From Oegoconia quadripuncta (taxonomy: Eukaryota > Arthropoda > Insecta > Lepidoptera > Autostichidae): 64,000 nt of DNA. Shown in pieces: positions 37,501 through 43,500 of the stretch (position 1 is the first letter of the stretch; each line of letters opens with the position of its first letter). Location of the stretch: assembly GCA_949316235.1 (NCBI GenBank), contig OX438745.1:1245001-1309000 (forward strand), written 5' to 3'. The position numbers were made by a program, and so were the translations under genes. Below the pieces are notes generated by a model. It was not told the origin of the DNA. It saw nothing but the letters and a program-made list of their open reading frames with translations, and made no database searches.

Positions 37501-40500
37501 TGCTAGCGTCTGCCATATTGGATTAATCATGACGTTATATATCGTATGACACTCTTGTGACTTAAACGAATCGAACAACACCTAATTTGGCTAAGGCGTT
37601 TAGGATGTACCTAAAAAAAAATCAAAAAGACGAATTAACTCGATTTAAGCCAGAGTGAGTCGGAGTTTACGTAAGCAAGAATTTGTTTGGTGGTAGGGCA
37701 TTGTAAATCTCCACCTGGCTAGCTACCAGCATCTTATCTAAATCTGCCGCCAAACAGCAATGTTAATAACATTGTTGTGTTCCGGTTGTCAGAGATAAGA
37801 TAGCCAGTCCCCCAAATGTATTGGGGTTTCCGGGTCAGTACGCTTCCACCTTCGACACTTCTTAAAGATACTATAAAACAGAAACTTATTAAGAAAGCAT
37901 ATTATAAAATATCAGATTATTTAGATGATAAACAATCATGGACATAACCAGCCCGTTCGCATAACCAGGCTATTTCACAATTAATAATGAAATATTATAA
38001 TATAAAATAATAATTTTGTAATATAACAACCATTTTTTAAAAGAGCGACCTCTCGAGTTTCTTGCTTGTTCTTCTCAGGGGAAAATTGCCTTTTGTACAA
38101 GCAGTAGCTTTAAAAATGTAAAATCTGACTATTTTAAGTGTACCCTGTGTACCTACAAAATAAAGCATTTTTTGATTTTGATTTTGATTTTGACCTCAAC
38201 TTCACTTAACATCATGTGTGATTGAGGTCAAGTAAAAAGTCATTGTGCATAAAAAAAAAGCATATTTCCTCCGATACACCAATCACGAATTGATATTACC
38301 TACAAACAAAGGTAGCAACTGATTCCAATACTAAAATTTATACTAAAATGAATTAGCGATTGCGTTTTATGCTATATATTATTTATATTTATATATTATT
38401 TATATATATTTATATAATATTTATATATATATTTATATTATTAATATGATTTTATTATTATATTTATGCATATTTATCTATAATTATTTCTTTAGTTGGT
38501 AGTATCGTGCACCCTACCTGTTTTTCTACCTACAAATATCCCATAGCTGTGGGTTGTCTGGATAAGACCGCCTAATTGTGTTCTATTGTTATCATCAAAA
38601 TGTATTGTAAATTATTTTGCACAATAAAGAGTATTTGTAATGTATTGTATTGTATAAATTTAATACGGCCAAGAAGAAAATATTAATGGATTGGCCATGA
38701 CATCGAAAGTGTTAGATACATACGAGATACGTGGCAAGGTTTAGTTATAAAACTTTTGCTGGCAATTGTACCTACTGCGTAGCCGGCACAGTTTTCCCTT
38801 CAATGATCGCATCGCAAATTAATTTTAGATATTGTGTGATAGCTTCTCATAAAGTTGAATTATCGGATGTTTCCATCTCTACTGTCGCTACTCATCAACA
38901 GCATGTACTCGTACAGAATCGTACAGCATCATCGAATTTGTTTTAAATATAGTATTTATTAGTTTCACGTAGAAGCACTCGTGACGCTGTCGCATTCTTG
39001 ATTTGTTGTACATGGATTATGTACAAAATCAAAATCAAGGTAAATTTTTTAAGCTACTGCTCGTTCAAAAGCCACCTTTTCCCTGAGAAGAACAAGCAAG
39101 AAACTCGAGAGGTTGCTCTTTTTTTTAAAAAAAAGGTTTTTTGTTACAAAATTATTAATTATTATTTTATATTATAATATTTCATTATTAATTGTGAAAT
39201 AGCCTGGTTACGCGAACGGGCTGTTCATGTCCATGAATGTTTATCATCTGAATAATCTGATATTTTATAATATGCTTTCTTAATAAGTTTCTATTTTATA
39301 GTATCTTTAAATTTATTGAAAGGAAGATTTTGTATATCAACAGGAACCTTATTAAAAAAACGTATACATAACCCTTTGAATGAATTACTGACTTTGCGGA
39401 GGCGACTTATGTGACCTGCAAGTTTATCTTTATTTTTGACATCATGTTTATCACTATTTTTCCTAAATGATGCTATATTTTTTTTGACATATATTAGATT
39501 TTCAAAAATGTACTGTGACGAAAAGGTTAGTTTTAAATCTGTCTTTAAAAAAACAAGAAATCAAGAATGCGATATGGATTGTAGGTACTGTCAGTGATAG
39601 AATCAATAAAAGTTCTAACAAATTGGTAGCTTGCTTTAGATATAATATAGATATTTAGTAATAAATCATAAACTATATGATTAAAATTACCACTTGCTAT
39701 TAGTCTACACGGAGCGGCATAGTCGATTCTCGACGAAGCTCCTTAAAAAAGATTAAAAAAAAAATTACCGCTGTGAATTTGAATGCACCGGAGAATATAT
39801 TTAGACCCTCTGTTTTAAAAAAAAAAATCGATCAATAACTTCTTTACATTTATGAAAAATTTCACCCAGGGCAAATATCCCAACTCAATAAACTATTTTT
39901 ATCAAAATATATACTACTCTGTGTAAAAAGTATCGGGAATATGTCAATAAAAAGACCCGCGTAAAAGAGGTCGTTCTAATTTTTTTACTGCATGTTGGTA
40001 GCACTGTACTGATTTAGCGCGCAAAATTTGAGCGGGATCTGTCATTTAATTTGTTTTAAACTACACTTTTTGTTGGTCATAGTTTTGAGTCCTCGGCGAT
40101 TTTTACAATGGAAAATATTGTTGAACAAAGAGTGTGCCTTAAATTTTGTGTTTCAAATGATATTTCATGTGGTGAATCACTAAAAATGTTGCGAAATACC
40201 TACGGCGAATCGTGTATATCGAAAACAAGGGCTTATGAATGGTATAAGGCTTTTAAAGAAGGCCGAGAAGTAGTAGTAGACTTGCCTCGTTCTGGTAGAC
40301 CTTCAACCGCTACGACCAAAGAAAACATCGACAGAATCAAGAAGCTAGTGCTCGAAAATCGACGTATGAGTCTGAGAGAGTTGGCTAGTGAGGTGAACAT
40401 ATCTTTTAAGTCCGTCCACAACATTCTCATTGACATTTTAGGCATGAAACGCGTCGCCGCTCGACTAGTTCCAAAAGAGCTCAATTTTGTTCAAAAAGCG

Positions 40501-43500
40501 CAGCGAAAGCATGTCGCTGAAGACATGGTTTCCCGAGCTTCTACGGATCAGACCTTTATGAAACGTATAATAACTGGCGACGAGACATGGGTTTATGAGT
40601 ACGACATGCAAACAAGCCAACAGTCTTCAGAATGGCGTCTCGAAAACGAGCCGAAACCCAAAAAACCGCGGCAAAGTCGCTCCAAAATCAAGGTGATGCT
40701 GACAGTTTTTTTTGACTACCGTGGTGTGGTTCACTCCGAATTCCTTCCAGAGGGAGAAACAGTGAATAAAGAATATTATTTAGGCGTCATGAAGCGTTTG
40801 CGTGAGAGTATCCGCCGAAAACGTCCAGATTTGTGGCAACACAACTCATGGATGCTGCACCATGATAATGCACCATCACACACAGCCATTATAGTGAAAG
40901 AGTTTTTAGCGAAAAATTCAACAAAAGTTCTCGACCAAGCACCGTATTCACCTGATATGGCTCCGTCTGACTTTTTTTTATTTCCCAAGTTAAAATTACC
41001 ACTTCGAGGAAAACGTTTTGAGTCGATAGAAGCCATAAAAGAAAATTCGCTGAATGAGCTAAAGGCCATACCGCAAATAGCCTATGAAAAATGTATGGAA
41101 GACTGGGTGAAGCGGTGGAGATGTTGTATTGCAAGCGATGGGGCCTACTTTGAAGGCGATAAAATAAATTTAGATGAATAATTTGTATTTTTTGTTTTAT
41201 TGACAAATTCCCGATACTTAGTACACTGAATGTATAACTCAAAGGTGACTGACATAGTGATCTATCAACGCCCAGCCCAAACCACTGGACGGATCGGGCT
41301 GAAATTTGGCATGCAGGTAGATGTTATGGCGTAGGCATCCGCTAAGAAAGGATTTTGATACATTCTACCCCCAAGTTATCCCCTTGGGGGTTTTTGTTTT
41401 CCAAAGATGGCGTTTACGAGATGGTCCTTCTGGCTTATTGGTTACCAGGGAGCGGCGCATAAAATTTCATGAAGATGTTTTTGTATGGATCTATTGTTGT
41501 GACCGCATTTTGTATGATAATCTGTTTCAATTCGTTGCATAACTTATTCACTTAACAATACAGCACACAAAAATTCAACAATGAAATTTGGTATGCAACA
41601 CACAAAAGTACAGAAATTTTGCTAAAAGATAATCGGCATTAAAGTAGCAATTGGTCTTACGTCAGCTAAAATTTAAAAGACAACAGATATTCCCGCCTTT
41701 GTTAAGATTAATGAACCAAACCGATTACTTAAACATGTACCCCGCTGGGGATCGAACCCGCGACCTCCGAATCGTAAACCCAATGTTGTTTACATTGAGC
41801 CACGGAGGCGGTGAATATTTGTATATACAGGGCGTCCCAAAGTTATGGGACATGAAGGGGAAGTACCTTAAATATCGTAGATAGTGAATTTTGCTCAAAG
41901 AAGACTTTATGTTATTTTTAAAAGTTAGTAATTCTGCATTCATAGATTTTCTAAAAATTATTTGCTTCGGCTGGGAATCGAACCGACTCAAATGTGAAAA
42001 AAAAAACACCCTACTTTTATGATGCCAATCGAAAGAATAGCTAAAAAATAATAACTCTGCCTAAGTAACATAGTATTTTAAAAGAAAGGAACAACGTGAA
42101 ATTAATCATTTTAATCAAATAAAAAACATACATGAAACTGCCGTAGTCAATTAAGTAGGTATTTTTTTGTAAATTAATTAATTAAATGCTCAAAATGTGA
42201 TCCCTCTTGTCTTACGCAAATCGCCAATCTTTTAATGAGCCCGCTGCCTGTTGATTTTCTAATCATTTTATGGTGAACACTCGATGTGATATGGCACAAT
42301 TCTGTTTGCAACTCGCCTACGTTCTCGTATCGCTTTTTGTATAGCATATCTTTCACGTATCCCCAAAAGAAGAAATCTAATGGTGTGAGGTCCGGGGATC
42401 TGGCCGGCCATCTAATCGGTCCATTTGTACCAATCCATGTAGGAAAACATTCATTTAGAAAATCTGCTGCTCTCCGACTATTATGAGCCGGAGCTCCATC
42501 TTGTTGGAAAATTAAGTTTTCTTGCTCCGCCGCGGAATGGTTTCTTATCTTATCCCTTAAAATTTGAAGTATTCCTAAATACTTTTCTGTGTTCAAGGTT
42601 CCTTGGTAAAAATGGATTAAGAAAACCCGGTTTTTTAAAAGTCCGCACCAACAGTTGAGTGAAAAACGCACTTGGTTATTAGTTTCAGTCACTCGTAGGG
42701 GATTTTCTTTAGACCAAATACGATTATTGTTGCGGTTATACATACCGTTATTGCTAAAGTTAGATTCGTCTGTCCAAATAATATTATCCAAAAAATTTGG
42801 ATCTTCGAGCAATCGTGCTTGGATATCAAGACAGAAATTTTTTCTCCTTTCTGTATCGCCCGGAAGTAATTTTTGAACCAATCGTCCTTCAACATAACTC
42901 TTAAAACCGTGTTTTTTTAATACACGGTGTATTTTACTTTTTGAAACTCCAATTTCATGTTCTCCTTCTCTCACCGATGCTTTCGGAAAAGCCGAAAAGT
43001 AAATTAAAATACCAAGTTCTTCGTCGTTGATCGTATGGTTTTCTTGCTGTGGTTCTCTTGGGCGTTTATCGAAACGTCCCAGAGTTTTCAAATTGTTCAC
43101 AAGCCTTTTCAAAACTTTACGAGACGGTATTTGTCTATCAGGATATTTTACGCCATACCACCGCAAACTTCTAGAGATATCTTTATCGTTCAAAAAATAT
43201 GCTTCCATTAGATCAAAACTTACTTGATATGCCATGTTCGCAATAAATTAACACAATAACACTTGTGTAAGTGAATTGAGACTAAACAGATCAATATCCG
43301 AAAAACAAACGCTCGCACATACTGTTCCATTTTCAAATTTAAGAACAACATTTAAAAATATCACTTCTTTTTAAAATATCTTAAAAAGTATGCATTCAAA
43401 CAAACGCTGTCATAAACTGTTCCATTTTCAAATTATAAATTATTTATTTTTGTTTTTAATTTGCCTTCTGTCTAGCTTACAGAGGACGTATTGAAATACA

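Noticed and set aside
39740..39900. Bacterial-type terminators (hairpins followed by A/T runs), also at 10775
   Set aside because: Hairpins with A/T runs occur in repeat copies of a eukaryotic genome; no bacterial context.
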